Below are positions 48,646 to 59,444 of a stretch of 64,000 nt of DNA, piece after piece. The stretch's first letter is position 1; every line of letters begins with the position of its first letter. The notes beneath the pieces were generated by a model. That model did not search any database. It had not been told where the DNA came from and saw only the letters and a program-made list of their open reading frames with translations. Position numbers and translations under genes: made by a program. Origin of the DNA: Sipunculus nudus (taxonomy: Eukaryota; Annelida; Sipuncula; Golfingiida; Sipunculidae); assembly GCA_026874595.1 (NCBI GenBank), contig CM049308.1, positions 43,101,327 through 43,165,326 of the forward strand, in the 5' to 3' direction.

Positions 48646-48815
48646 CGACTTTTTTTTTATGAAACACCAGATTTCCATCAGATTTTTGTACTCTACTTTG
48701 GCATCGGACGTCCGGCAAAGATATATATATATATATATATCTTTGCCGGACGTCCGATGCCAAAGTAGAGTACAAAAATCTGATGGAAATCTGGTGTTTC
48801 ATAAAAAAAAAGTCG
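48646..48815. repeat. Perfect 170-bp palindrome
   Basis: The left arm starts CGAC, T9, ATGAAACACC and runs to GGACGTCCGGCAAAG; the right arm is its exact reverse complement as far as 48815, with ten AT pairs (48721-48740) at the centre. I find no mismatch in the two 85-bp arms. It is immediately followed by AT-rich TATTAACATATATATATATA-type sequence. It may be a foldback transposon, a recent inverted duplication, or an assembly or library artefact. Confidence 0.9.
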
Positions 48816-49237
48816 TATTAACATATATATATATAATAACATATATATATATATATTAGTATGATGTAAATAATAACAGCATGCAACCAAAAAAAATTAT
48901 GTAACGACTGAGAAAAAAAACAGTTGCCCTTTGGACGGAAACTGCCTAGCCTCGGACATAATCTATTAAGCCAGCGTAATAACGGATCAAAAAACAGGCT
49001 GTTACAATGCTGTATGTTTTATTATATTTTTCAAAAGAGTTCTATTATGAAGAAGTGTTGTTATGTGAAATAAATAACTTTTGTTCTTCAGAACTGTCGC
49101 GTACACACTTGTGAAATCAAAACACAATAAGCTATATGCTGAAAACTCGTGCTCTGAAAATACTCTGAGTCGTGCATTTAAAAATCGAACTAAATATATA
49201 TCTAGTACAAATAATGTTCTTATGTATTCCAAGACGA

Positions 49238-49435
49238 TGGCGGATCCAGGATTTAAGGAAAGGGGGATCCAACCGAGGAGGACCAATGACTAATTACAAA
49301 AGGTCCCCATGGTCTGGCAATAGTAGAGGGTCCAGGCCGCCAAAGAAATGTCTGAAACCTTTAAAAAAAGATTGCGGTGGCTAAAAAAAAAGGGGGAGGG
49401 GCTTGGTCTGCTTCTGCAGGACTGAGGCATGACTT
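49238..49435 (-). repeat. C-tract repeat, copy 3 (minus strand)
   Basis: Its reverse complement gives TTTTAGCCACCGCAATC, AAAGGTTTCAGACAT, CCATGGGGACCTTTTG and ends AATCCTGGATCCGCC, matching copy 1 in order. Here the C tract is short. Confidence 0.65.
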
Positions 49436-51940
49436 ACACTTTCCGCGTCTTTATTTTCAGGAGTATTAGTCACAGTATTTATCTTAGAGACTATTGGTTT
49501 TTATCTGCGTCGCATAACGGAACACATTCATGTATATGATACATCGGTGAAATCCAATTATATTATTCTCAAAATACTTTTGCGATATGGTTTTTGAGGT
49601 ATCTTATCTTAAGGCAGCACATTTATCATCTGGAAGTTCACTTTATACAATAAACAATCTTACTGCAAAAGTAGTAGAACTGTTAATAGTAATATATCAT
49701 GTAAACTCACTCATTAGGTCCGAATTAAAATTTGAAAAACAAGATATACCTTAAACAAGTTGCTGCAATTTAATGTACACTAAATGCTTACAACACAATC
49801 GGAATAGCACTTTCTCGGATATTTATGGAGGTATCTCTATTTGATGTTTGTTATTTTGTAATTTTTTTTTCTTATCCTTGTAGAGTCTTTTTGATCACAC
49901 GAAGAGATCACTTTCTGGCCTTACTGAATATTTGCGACAGCTTGCAAGTCATGACAAGTAAGTATAATACACTCCGTTTTACTACAGACTATAGAGGGCC
50001 TAAAACGAAAATGGCACGCGACGATTCCCATCTGACCAAAATATTATCTAAATATATATATATATACAGTGAAATCTGTGTAATGGGACCACCCGTTGGA
50101 CTTGCCAGAAGTGCTTTTACTACACAGGTCCTTTATAACCAGTGTGAAAGCTTTCGGTTCACTAAATGATGGTCTAAGTAAACATGGTCTTATTAGATTG
50201 GTGGTCGTTTACGCAGGTTCATCTGTATATAGAATGGTCGGTATATTTAAGGCAGAGCTGCTGAAAAGGTTGTTTATCATCGTAGATATAATCTCTTTTT
50301 GGAACAGGCAAACTGGCAAGTGCTCAAAAACCCGGAAAACAGCGAAGTTTTGGAGGCAAAAACAAATTCTCATTCCATTGACTCTTAAATGATGGAATAA
50401 CAACAACCGACATATTAAATTCAACGTAAATATCCGGAAACGTGTCTGTAATATACCTGGACGACCTTTGTAAAGAGAATACTTGGTTCCTCAAGACCCT
50501 GTTTTTTCAGCAAAACAATTTACACTTTCTACTGAGATCTTATTGAAACTCACTCGAAGGTGACTGTCGAGCTATCATTTCCCAGATCCACTCGTAAACG
50601 GTTCTCTTTAATAAGAAGGCTGGGTATTTTTATTGCCTGCATCTTCAGTACCCGACGTTAGTCTGAAGCTGGCACACGTCTGTCTTGCGGTCTTAGCGCT
50701 GCATTGATCTTGTGCTCATCTCATTCTGTGATCCCGTATAGTTTCTCCACATGTAAGAGTACCTTGTAACCTTTCTCTGTGTGATCGTTGGACCATCATC
50801 TACAAAAGAAGCAGCCGGCTAGAAAGCCCCACACCAATGCCCGTACTGCATGTGGTACAACAGCACCGGTGCTTTGGGAATCAGAATGTCCCCCTCGTCA
50901 ATGCAGGTATGCTTGTCACCATTCACCTTTGGCCTGTCTCTTCACGATCTACAGACTAATAATTTTAGTAAATTTGTCGTGCTCAGCCCAGTGGGGCTAC
51001 ATTTGAACTAGATTTCCAGGGTGCTATGTAATCCAAGCTTTGTAATGTATCATGTATCTATTCATTCCTTAAACCTCTAACTGATTACATGCAGAAGATT
51101 CCCGTTCATCTGCGAACAAAATACTAGTCTGGTGTGCTCAGTATGAAAGGGAGACACATCAAGCGTAGGGAGGTCTCTGAATCAATAGAAATAACATGGT
51201 CTCTGGAGAGGCCGGGGACCAGCGAGTTTAATTTGAGATTGTGGTGTAATCGATGTTTTCATGTTAAGAGGGTGCCTTCATTACTCTAATACTTATCTAT
51301 GACCACCAGGCCAGATGAGACCAGAAAGAAAGGTCAGCATGTTACACGAACGGATTTCTGCATTTAGACCATACCATTTAGAGTCTGTGGACTTGTGCTA
51401 AAAAATATGGAGAGGGGCATTTTTTTCTTTCAATTTTTTAAGGGGCCAATTGAGACTTAGGCCTAATTGCATGAGGGATGCCCAAATGTGCGGCAGCTCT
51501 TTAAATGGTACATGTACATAGCACACACAAAGTTTAATATGATACCTGTGTTAGTGAACGAAAATTTTACGTTTAAAAACAAGGAATCATTCCTTTAAAG
51601 AGAATGAGCCGAGAGCAGTAATTAGTAAGGTCTGGTCCTCAACGATCCTGCAGGGTCCAGTGATATGGCAAATGTTAAGAATAAGCGTTTTGAAATGTTG
51701 GTTGATAATATATTTGCATCAATAACTTGTATTCACTTAAACAAGTAAAAAAATATAGCAAACAATCAAGATAAACTGTTTTCATTCTCAAATCCCTGGC
51801 AGAGGGTGATAGTTGTTTAAACGATTTCAGGCTGAGCAGTTTATAAAAAAATCTGACAATGAATCTTCTCTAAACTCCTACATTGGATTACAGAATATAT
51901 TTGTTCCAAAGTAATAACCACCTTCCCCGTCCACAAAGAA

Positions 51941-51943
<3 letters not shown>
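49436..51943. other. Unassigned sequence
   Basis: Frames of 114 and 98 codons overlap around 49825-50392, but they are AT-rich and uninformative. A GC-richer patch at 50780-50910 ends CAATGCAG before GTATGC, a possible donor, with no other support. No repeat family was recognised. Confidence 0.4.

Positions 51944-51996
<53 letters not shown>
51944..51996. repeat. (TA)n microsatellite
   Basis: TA dinucleotides; a shorter, interrupted block follows at 52153-52178. Confidence 0.95.
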
Positions 51997-52000
<4 letters not shown>

Positions 52001-52546
52001 TGCACTGATTTTCCAGAGAATATACACGGTTAATCATATTAACATTTATGTCCCTGCTCTCAAACACAACACGGCACACACGAATATGACGCTCGTCTGA
52101 TCACACGGGGTTTTAAAGGAAAATCTTTGATGACCAGGTACCGCGCCACTAGTATATATATATATAAATATATATATTTACAGTTTTACTGATGGTTAAG
52201 AGGATATGCCAGAGACGAAGACGATTCCCTAGAGTTGAAATATTATGAATTTGTTTTTCGAATTAACCGTCAGGACATTCGATATATACAAACCACGCTC
52301 AGATCTATTTTATTTTGCAGAACATATTATGTTCAGTCATGTACTGTTACAACTGGTTGCGAACCACAGTGGGCTGCATGACACGCACAATAAGGAAACA
52401 AAGAATTGATAAAACACAACATAGACCTAGTTCTGTCGTTATGGCATTGTGGGCGTGAATTACCAAATTGTAATGTTGACTACATGCTCAGATTGTGAAA
52501 ATCCAAGTATCTTTGTGTATGTTGTAATACTATATAAGTCCTGAAC

Positions 52547-52586
52547 TCTCTGTCTCTCTCTCTGTCTCTCTCTCTCTCTCTGTATA

Positions 52587-52637
<51 letters not shown>
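52547..52637. repeat. (TC)n and (TA)n compound microsatellite
   Basis: CTCTCTGTCTCTCTC-type run at 52547-52580, then TA with one TATG break to 52637. Confidence 0.95.
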
Positions 52638-52639
<2 letters not shown>

Positions 52640-52926
52640 CCACATGACCGGATGTTAACATGAGTTCTCTCACGTAATATTTCATGCGATAGTTCGGCTT
52701 TTCATCTGTAATAGCTTTATGTTGTATGAGCCACCCATAATTTCTAAACATCCGTACGCAAGTTAAAGAATGCCCTTGAGACTGACAAGTTAATAATCGT
52801 AAGTCGGGTGTTGGTTTAGCTCTGTACATCGACCTTTAACTTGCATAATAAAACTGAAACAGAGAACCTATTTTCAGGTTGTGAATCAATTGTGAATGAT
52901 AGCCTACAATGTCACAGGTCATGTTT

Positions 52927-52962
52927 GTCAGCTATGCGTCATTACCCATAGGTCACTTGTCA
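52927..52962 (+). mobile_element. Lone family I 3' terminus
   Basis: GTCAGCTATGCGTCATTACC, CATAGGTCACTTGT is the family I 3' end with three changes. No 5' end of the same copy can be traced upstream through the microsatellite. Confidence 0.55.
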
Positions 52963-53044
52963 CATCTGCTAGATCATACTGAAATATATCTTTCTTTAAG
53001 TGAAAACTACTGAGCCCCTAAAGGGACGTTTTCTATATTTATTT

Positions 53045-53290
53045 TGGTTAAATATCGCGAAACTTTCGCGTTCACCCGCGATCTGTTCGCCTTCCCTCGC
53101 ACTTTTCGCGTTCCCATGCGAAACTTTCGGAGACCTCTCGGTCTTTTCACACGTGTTCACATTGCCTTAAAGGGTTATATTGTATTCGAAGAACCTTCAT
53201 AATGGTAGATTCGTTTTCTTAAAGAATTAAAGCCAAGCTTATCGAATAAAACTGCTGTTATTCACCACTTATAAAATTGTCTTTTTTTCT
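53045..53290 (+). repeat. TTCGCG-rich repeat, plus copy
   Basis: Opens with CGCGAAACTTTCGCG, a near-perfect palindrome, and further TTCGC words. The part 53130-53230 (GACCTCTCGGTCTTTTCACA, ATTCGAAGAACCTTCAT) matches 57040-57160 in reverse orientation. Confidence 0.6.
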
Positions 53291-54055
53291 GTCTTGACTA
53301 TAATTCACTGTTGCCTAATTTCAGACTATATGCGGGTTTTACCGGGTTAGAATTGCATGTTAAGCTACAGTTCGTTTAAGAGGAGATTCGACTTTTTGCC
53401 CTGCTTCTGATATATGAAAATTTAATTGGCTGATATTCGACCGATATATTTAGTATTCGTAAGGCTTTTCAGGTTTTTGCTTCTGTTTACCATCATTCTG
53501 AACAAAGTGATAAAAGGAACAGCAATATCATCTTAATTATTAAGATGCACATTCAAACAATTAACAAATTAAATTGCTTTCATTCAAAGCCTGTTACCTA
53601 GACTACACGTAATCCTTTGCTATGCTACACAGCCTTTTTTTAACTCAACTTTCTATAAGACCGAAAACTGGGTCACTGCTATAAGTTCCTTCGAGATATT
53701 AAGGGAAGACCTCTATTTTCCATTGAAAACCCATTCATACACTCAAAGACTGCTCACTATGAAAACCACTGTTGTTGTGTTGTTCAAATTTGGTATAACC
53801 ATTCCTGCATGTATTTTCTATGAACATGCCATAAATAAGGAAAATATTGCATAATTTGCAGTAGTTATCGCCCCGAACATAATGCACGTTGTAAAAAATC
53901 AGGAAAGATATTTACTCAATTACCATGATACTTGTTGAAACTGGAGACCATATTCAAGCATATAACTATATTAAATTTAGTTAAAATGTATACCAGAAAT
54001 TAGATCAAACTTTTGTAAATATTTAAAATTAATTAGAGGAAATGTAAAATCAATT

Positions 54056-54787
54056 TCTTTTAATGCAGGAGTTCTGCTTGAATGTGGTAGATATCCTTTG
54101 CATTGTATGTACTTTAAGAGATGTCTAAAATATTGGTTAAGAATACTGAATATGGGAAATTCTAGATATCCTTTTATTTGTTATAATGCCTTAAAACGGT
54201 TAAATGAACTGGGTAAGCCTACATGGCCAGGCTATATTAAGCATTTATTGAATAGGTATGGATTTGGCCATGCATGGTTAGAACAGGGAGTTGGTGATGA
54301 AAAAATGTTCATTGATATGTTTCTACAAAGAGTCAAGGATATCGGACAGCAAGAGATGTTATCTGAAATTAAAGAAAAATCCAAACTCAGTATATATAGT
54401 GAAGTAAAATCAGGCAGTGAACCAGAACTATACTTAAATAATATCCCATACATCTATAGACAGGTTTTAACAAAATTTCGACTAAGTGACCATGATTTTG
54501 AGATTGAAGTAGGCAGAAGAAGTAATACTCCAGTAAATATGAGACTCTGTAAATTTTGTAAGAATGATGAAATTGAAGATGAGGCCCATATTCTTTTCAA
54601 GTGTTCCAGATATAAAGATTTAAGAAATAAATTTTTATCATTTATACAGAATTTTCCACAAAATAAATATGGGCTTATTCAGATTTTGAGAACACAGAAT
54701 CACAAGATACAATATGATTTAGGTGTATATTTATTTCAGGTAAACAGAGTAAGACAGGAAAACATTTCAGAAAATAATATTCCATAA
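54056..54787 (+). CDS. LINE ORF2 C-terminal fragment with CCHC-like zinc finger
   Basis: The frame is open from the insertion boundary to a TAA at 54785 with no stop or shift, about 243 codons. It is not a free-standing gene: the likely reading begins upstream of any ATG, with SISFNAGVLLECGRYP entering from the lost 5' part. Counting from 54098, a tryptophan-containing stretch (residues 10-60, KYWLRIL, RYPFICYNAL, YGFGHAWL) is followed by a basic linker and then C151-x2-C154-x9-H164-x4-C169 (RLCKFCKNDEIEDEAHILFK). This arrangement downstream of reverse transcriptase is known from many animal LINEs, where it is thought to bind nucleic acid. The reverse transcriptase and endonuclease domains are absent, so the fragment cannot act alone. 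The intact frame suggests a fairly recent insertion. A LINE clade cannot be named from this part. Confidence 0.7.
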   Translation, partial: SFNAGVLLECGRYPLHCMYFKRCLKYWLRILNMGNSRYPFICYNALKRLNELGKPTWPGYIKHLLNRYGFGHAWLEQGVGDEKMFIDMFLQRVKDIGQQEMLSEIKEKSKLSIYSEVKSGSEPELYLNNIPYIYRQVLTKFRLSDHDFEIEVGRRSNTPVNMRLCKFCKNDEIEDEAHILFKCSRYKDLRNKFLSFIQNFPQNKYGLIQILRTQNHKIQYDLGVYLFQVNRVRQENISENNIP

Positions 54788-55032
54788 AGTAGTACTTAAA
54801 TCATTAAATTCACTGAATACTGTAATTTTATGTATAATTGATAATTGTACACATATATATTTTCATTTGTGTATATCAGTGCAATTCTTTTCTACGACAT
54901 ATATATCTTTTAACATGATTAAGCACATATTGGCAGAAAGTGATGGCAAACTTGTGTATATTTATATGTTACTTAAGTTATTTGTACTTTGGGCCATGAG
55001 GCCTTTCTACAATAAACTTTGTTGTTGTTGTT
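54056..55032 (+). mobile_element. 5'-truncated LINE (non-LTR retrotransposon) 3' end
   Basis: Family I sequence shared with copy d breaks at about 54055 and resumes at about 55033. The insert consists of the C-terminal part of an ORF2, a 245-bp 3' untranslated region with GGGCCATGAGGCC and AATAAACTTT, and a short GTT repeat tail. Severe 5' truncation with a simple-repeat 3' tail is what target-primed reverse transcription leaves. No clear target duplication was found. Confidence 0.75.
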
Positions 55033-55660
55033 ATTTGCCCAAGTTTGACTATGGCACATTTTTCCCTTTAATTACAATTGATTTGATTTTCAATGATGTA
55101 CAGATCAGGTTTAAAGCTTATATAATCTGAAATGTAAAGCAGTTGTAAAAGCAATTTTTAGAAGTCCAAGTCAAGTAATGTAATTACAACAAGCCTTGTT
55201 TCACTTCAACACAACCCAACATAAAAGACACCATTTTTTGTTGTTTTTAGTTTGCATAACTTTTCTTCCATATATTCCCATTGTACATGCCAGAAATTAG
55301 GTCCATATAGCGTCATTTGAAGAAGTTATCGGCATCAACATAATGTACCTTTTCAAAAACCAGGAATCACATAACATGATAAAGTTATTAGCATATAAGT
55401 GTAAAAACATTAACTTTAATTATACCCAATTTTGACCATGGCTACTTTTTTTCCCTGTAAGCACTGTTGATTAAATTTCACATGATGGACAGAGAAGGTT
55501 TTAAGCTTTAATTTTAAGCTTTACGTTTTAAGCTTAATCTGAAATGTGAAAGCAATTGTTTAAAATTCATAGGTCATATTAAGTTTTGGAAAACCACATC
55601 ACAGTGCACAGGAGGTAGTGAGTGACCAAGATATAATCAAAGTAATACACAGAGAAATTC

Positions 55661-55720
55661 AATACATCATAGTGAAAGTGCTCGACCATGCAGGGGAGCA
55701 TTAATAATGTTGTACATGAA
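55661..55720 (+). repeat. Short shared module, copy 1
   Basis: CATCATAGTGAAAGTGCTCG, then ACCATGCAGGGGAGCATTAA, TAATGTTGTAC is nearly repeated at 61344-61395. In both places it stands shortly before a TA run or a foldback, so it may be the edge of one element family. Confidence 0.6.
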
Positions 55721-55737
55721 GTTAAACTTACTGTATA

Positions 55738-55738
<1 letters not shown>

Positions 55739-55801
<63 letters not shown>
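55739..55801. repeat. (TA)n microsatellite, insertion site of the LTR-like element
   Basis: About 31 TA units that end where TGTTACAGGTGTC begins. Confidence 0.95.
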
Positions 55802-55805
<4 letters not shown>

Positions 55806-56547
55806 ACAGGTGTCTATTTTGTTGTGCGCAGGGGTGTTACATGTGTCTGTTTACATTCTGATTTGTGTAGTGCAGGCATGGTTCGTTGCTATGAGAACCT
55901 CGCTTGTTGGGCGCTGGTGGGGTCTGAAGCATAGAGACACAGCGTTCTTTGTTCTAGATGTTTCGGGTCTATTCATGTGCGTGTGTATTGTTCTTTGGGA
56001 ATTTTCCATTTCCAAAATTTTCGGATGAGAAGATATAAATTTGAGGGCTTTGTTTAGAGCCGGCAGAAAGGAAAATACCAGTGAGCACAAATAGTGTTAC
56101 TTTCTCATCAGTTTTGGGACCTTTTCCATCAATTGCAGTGGTGTCAGATATTCACCGGATTTTATACAGATTTAATACGAACTGTCTCCAGTTTGCCTTT
56201 GGATTATTACTATTTGCGTGGATTATTTATGTTAAAGGACTCTTTTTGAGCTGTGTCGGTGGTGGTTACCAAAAAAATAAAACCTAGGATCCGGACACTC
56301 TGGTACTGTACATTTTATTGTTATACTGTGTAATTGTTATGATTTAGTGTATTGTAAAGTTGTTAGGATTGTTCTAATTATAAATAATAATTATGTGTTA
56401 ACAAAAAAAACACTGACTTCTTTATTCATCCCCCTAGACATTTTACGCTGCCTAGTGTTAAAGAATCTGATTTTTTTTCATCTCCGTAACAAAATTTGTG
56501 CTGATCACGATTACGTAACGTATCTCTTGTTATCAGGTTCCGTAACA
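55802..56547 (+). mobile_element. Solo-LTR-like element, copy B
   Basis: Runs from TGTTACAGGTGTC to GGTTCCGTAACA, 746 bp, flanked by ATAT on both sides (possible 4-bp target duplication, not conclusive inside a TA run). It contains AATAAA at about 56277 and is the reverse orientation of copy A at 11640-12415. No gag- or pol-like frame is present inside or beside it. TG...CA ends plus an internal polyadenylation signal favour a solo LTR; the parent retrotransposon is not in the window. Confidence 0.65.
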
Positions 56548-56685
56548 ATATACACATATATAACAATAGAAATAAGTATATTTTTCATTTGCTAAAATTT
56601 TACAAATATTAGCATAGCGCCATGACCCATGGATCCCTTGTATCAAAGTAAAGCCATTTGACCATTTGCCATATTTTTTTTTCTT

Positions 56686-56800
56686 TCTTAGCCGACTTAA
56701 AATCCTCTGAGCTGATTTAAATAAATGGTGCTTTGTCCCGACTTCGTCTTGCCTACCGTCTGTCTATTGAAAGGCAATGAAGATCAACCATTTGACCTAT
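56686..56800 (+). mobile_element. Family I 5' fragment
   Basis: TAGCCGACTTAAAATCCTCT, GAGCTGATTTAAATAAATGG, TGCTTTGTCC and CTACCGTCTGTCTATTG resemble a decayed family I 5' end beginning 45 bp after copy i finishes. The core is lost. Confidence 0.45.
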
Positions 56801-56984
56801 ATATGATACCAAGACCGCACCACGTTGGGAAAATCGTCGTGCCAAGTTAGCGTGAATGTTTATTTTTATAGGGTCTGTAGCTTTAGTATGCAGTTTGAAC
56901 CAGGGGAAATACCCAGCCACCACTAAATTGGGCCACGGTGAATTATAGTTACGACACAAACAGACAATTTAAAATGTTTAGACC

Positions 56985-57165
56985 TAAATTGTAAAATTGT
57001 AAAATATTATAACAGCAGTTTAAGTGAATAATTTTTATCGTCAAATCTACAATGAAAACGAACCTATCATTGAGAAGGTTCTTCGAACACAGTACCAATA
57101 TAAGCCTTTCGGGCAATGTGAACACGGGTAAAAAAGACCGCAAGAGCTCCGGAAGTTCCTCGAGG
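56985..57165 (-). repeat. TTCGCG-rich repeat, minus copy
   Basis: Reverse complement of the block at 53130-53290: GAAGGTTCTTCGAA, GGCAATGTGAACACG and AAAGACCG words in the same order. Confidence 0.6.
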
Positions 57166-57191
57166 TATTTCCTAGACTTACGGTGACTTAC

Positions 57192-57252
57192 CTCGCTGCC
57201 AGCACAAACCAGTCCGTAAATCCCAGCAGAAACCTTGACTGCATGTGTTCAT
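57192..57252 (-). CDS. Candidate short first exon, minus strand
   Basis: An ATG at 57252 opens MNTCSQGFCWDLRTGLCWQR and meets GCGAG-GTAAGT, a near-perfect donor, at 57192/57191. A smaller non-coding exon from an acceptor ACATGCAG (57238) is an equal alternative. The support is splice signals only. Confidence 0.2.
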
Positions 57253-57309
57253 TCATTATTTATTGTAGCACTAAAGACGGGCTTTACATTCTGCACTGTT
57301 TCTACACAG

Positions 57310-57407
57310 GTTACCTCTCTATATTCAATATGGTGATTGGATGAGGAGTTGATACCTGGAGATCAGTGTATCCGGTGCAGCAGTAGCAGAGTACTGACAA
57401 CGACAAG
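57310..57407 (+). other. Candidate untranslated exon, plus strand
   Basis: TTTCTACACAG precedes and GACAAG-GTATGT follows this 98-bp GC-richer stretch, which contains stops in all frames or very short frames only. It could be a 5' untranslated exon. Confidence 0.2.
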
Positions 57408-57614
57408 GTATGTACATGTCCTTGTAGATCAGCGACAGTTCAGTAGATAGAGAGTGACAATTTGAACCTGTACAATACACTCCTCAGTCTATGTTTGACG
57501 AGCGACAGGTTAATTCTGCTTTGGTTATGCCACCTCTGTCTTATACGTACAATTGTTTAAAATGTACGTAAACTTGTTAAATACACTCCTGTTTTGCTTC
57601 TATTGATATCATCA

Positions 57615-57830
57615 ATGTTATATATGTCTGTATCTTCAGAGGTTGTCATTTTACTGCTGCATGTTCAGTGCCCTGATGCTGACCGCAATAATATACTGCA
57701 GTATGCGGTTACTCCCCGTGATGCACACAGCAATGTCAGCGAACGTTTGTTTTTCTTACCAATAGGCTACTTATGTAGAACAGTAAATGACACATTTTTT
57801 AACACAGCTATATATAGTTCAGTGAAATAG
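57615..57830 (+). CDS. Small open frame of uncertain status
   Basis: 71 codons from an ATG: a hydrophobic start (VSSEVVILLLHVQC) that could act as a signal sequence, then CPDADRNNILQYAVTPRDAH, an N-glycosylation motif NVS, and a stop at 57828. It lies 200 bp downstream of the plus-strand exon candidate. No family recognised; chance remains likely. Confidence 0.2.
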   Translation: MLYMSVSSEVVILLLHVQCPDADRNNILQYAVTPRDAHSNVSERLFFLPIGYLCRTVNDTFFNTAIYSSVK

Positions 57831-59444
57831 TAATGGAATCATAGAAAGCAGAAAGTTGGAATTTATTTATTTATTAAAACATATTTATACAGGGTAGCCC
57901 GTTCAGACAAGATTGTCTGATCTGCCACAGGGCCCTGTTTGGATATACAGTTTATTCAATGTATAAAACATGTAAAATGCAATCAGAATTAATAAAAGTG
58001 GCTAAAGATAAAATTATGCAGCAAGATGGGATATTTAACATGAAAATATATAACTATGACATTTAACGTAATATACAGCAAGATGTGATATTAAACATGA
58101 ATATAAAACTCTGAAATGCAACGTTATATACAAGGCAATCATGAGTGTGACATAAATATGAAATATAACAGAGTTTGATATAGCATGCAATATATGACAT
58201 ATAAAGCACAGAGGTTGACTACATGATACTTTTTTAAAGACCTGTAAGGAGGAGCAGTTTCTTTGAAATTGATTAAAATTCAATAGACTGCACACTAGCA
58301 AGATTACGAAATGCATGATCAGGTATTACTTTTGTATTTTCAGTAAAACCAATTGATACCGCTATTCACGTATCCATAAATATAAAGAGATTCACTGATC
58401 TAGTAGAAGAGGCCACGGCCATATATTTGGCCCTACACAAGATTACAAAATATGCAAAATGAGGGGAATCCATAAAAGCATCCTAAGAAGTCACCACTTC
58501 ACTTTAATCAAATAAACGTGCATAGTAATAAACTATAATGAATCAATAAGTCAGTCAAGGAATTCATACATCAACAATCAGCCAAAATCCAATATTATGC
58601 CTAAATTATGGCATTGATACCCCGACATGATTTTTACCTCACCCCCTGTCATCCTTCCATATGCCAAACCATTTTCTCGCCAGAAACTAACCATGTCCAG
58701 GGTCTTTAAATATTACAGACGGAGGTGTATCATTAATAATCATATACATGTCTAAGGTTAAGAAATACGGTCACTCTGTCGGTGCCCAGCCGGTAATGCA
58801 TTATAAACTACCAGTGAGCAAAAAAGACTAGGAATTAATAAATGTTGTATTTTGCGCTAAAATACTGTGATGAAAAGAAATTGACCGTTTGTGTTGTTAT
58901 CATTGCGTAATTGCATGCGTTTTCAATCAATAATAGCGTGATACATGGCGGGTTTTGCTGATGATACATATTTGATCATGATATTTGTTGATGTGTGAGT
59001 ATCCTGTAAAAACTAACAAGTAGCCTTCGTTTCCTGTGAATAATGCTGTGTTTATTAACGGGACGACGAGTGTATAATCAATTATTCCCGGCAAACGAGG
59101 GGAAAACCGTTGTAAACTAAGTCTAATGATGGAATAGCGTGAATATATCCACCGAGGAATTGAAGCCTCACACAAACAGATGATTTGCGGCTAGACACAG
59201 CGCCTGTCAGCTCTTGAGGGTGAAGTGATTTTCAACCTTAAGAGGTCAGTCACGTCATGGTGGGGGTGGTTCATATTCTTAATCATATTTCCCGAACAAG
59301 TCCACGACGAAGCTTTGGTAAACGAACACCTTACTAAATATCATTTACATTGTCTAAAAATACGGTAGAAATTTTGCTCTTTCGATATATCCGTCTTCCG
59401 CTCAGCTTACTGAATGGCCAATTTTTTATAATACTGTACTTATG
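57831..59444. other. Unassigned AT-rich sequence
   Basis: 57990-58210 has loosely repeated phrases (GGGATATTTAACATGAAAAT, then GTGATATTAAACATGAATAT) with a step of about 60 bp, a very decayed short tandem repeat. Nothing else recognised. Confidence 0.4.

Larger units (their letters stand above)
53635..56641 (+). mobile_element. Family I element, copy i, with LINE and LTR inserts
   Basis: The left end is decayed (TTTTTTTAACTCAACTTTCT). The next section (TTCCTTCGAGATATTAAGGG, GAACATAATGCACGTTG) is the copy d subfamily. Family I sequence resumes after the LINE at about 55033 with GCCCAAGTTTGACTATGGCA, against GCCCAACTTCGGGTATGGAA in copy d. The 3' end GCATAGCGCCATGACCCATG, GATCCCTTGTA is at 56606-56643. 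An LTR-like element and a TA run are inserted before that end. Confidence 0.75.

Noticed and set aside
49825-50392. Two overlapping frames of 114 and 98 codons
   Set aside because: No conserved motif, AT-biased codons, mutually overlapping; expected by chance over this length.
55802-56547. Tc1/mariner-type DNA transposon inserted at TA
   Set aside because: The inverted ends share only TGTTAC, too short for that type; TG...CA ends and an internal AATAAA fit an LTR better, although a TA run cannot prove the target duplication.
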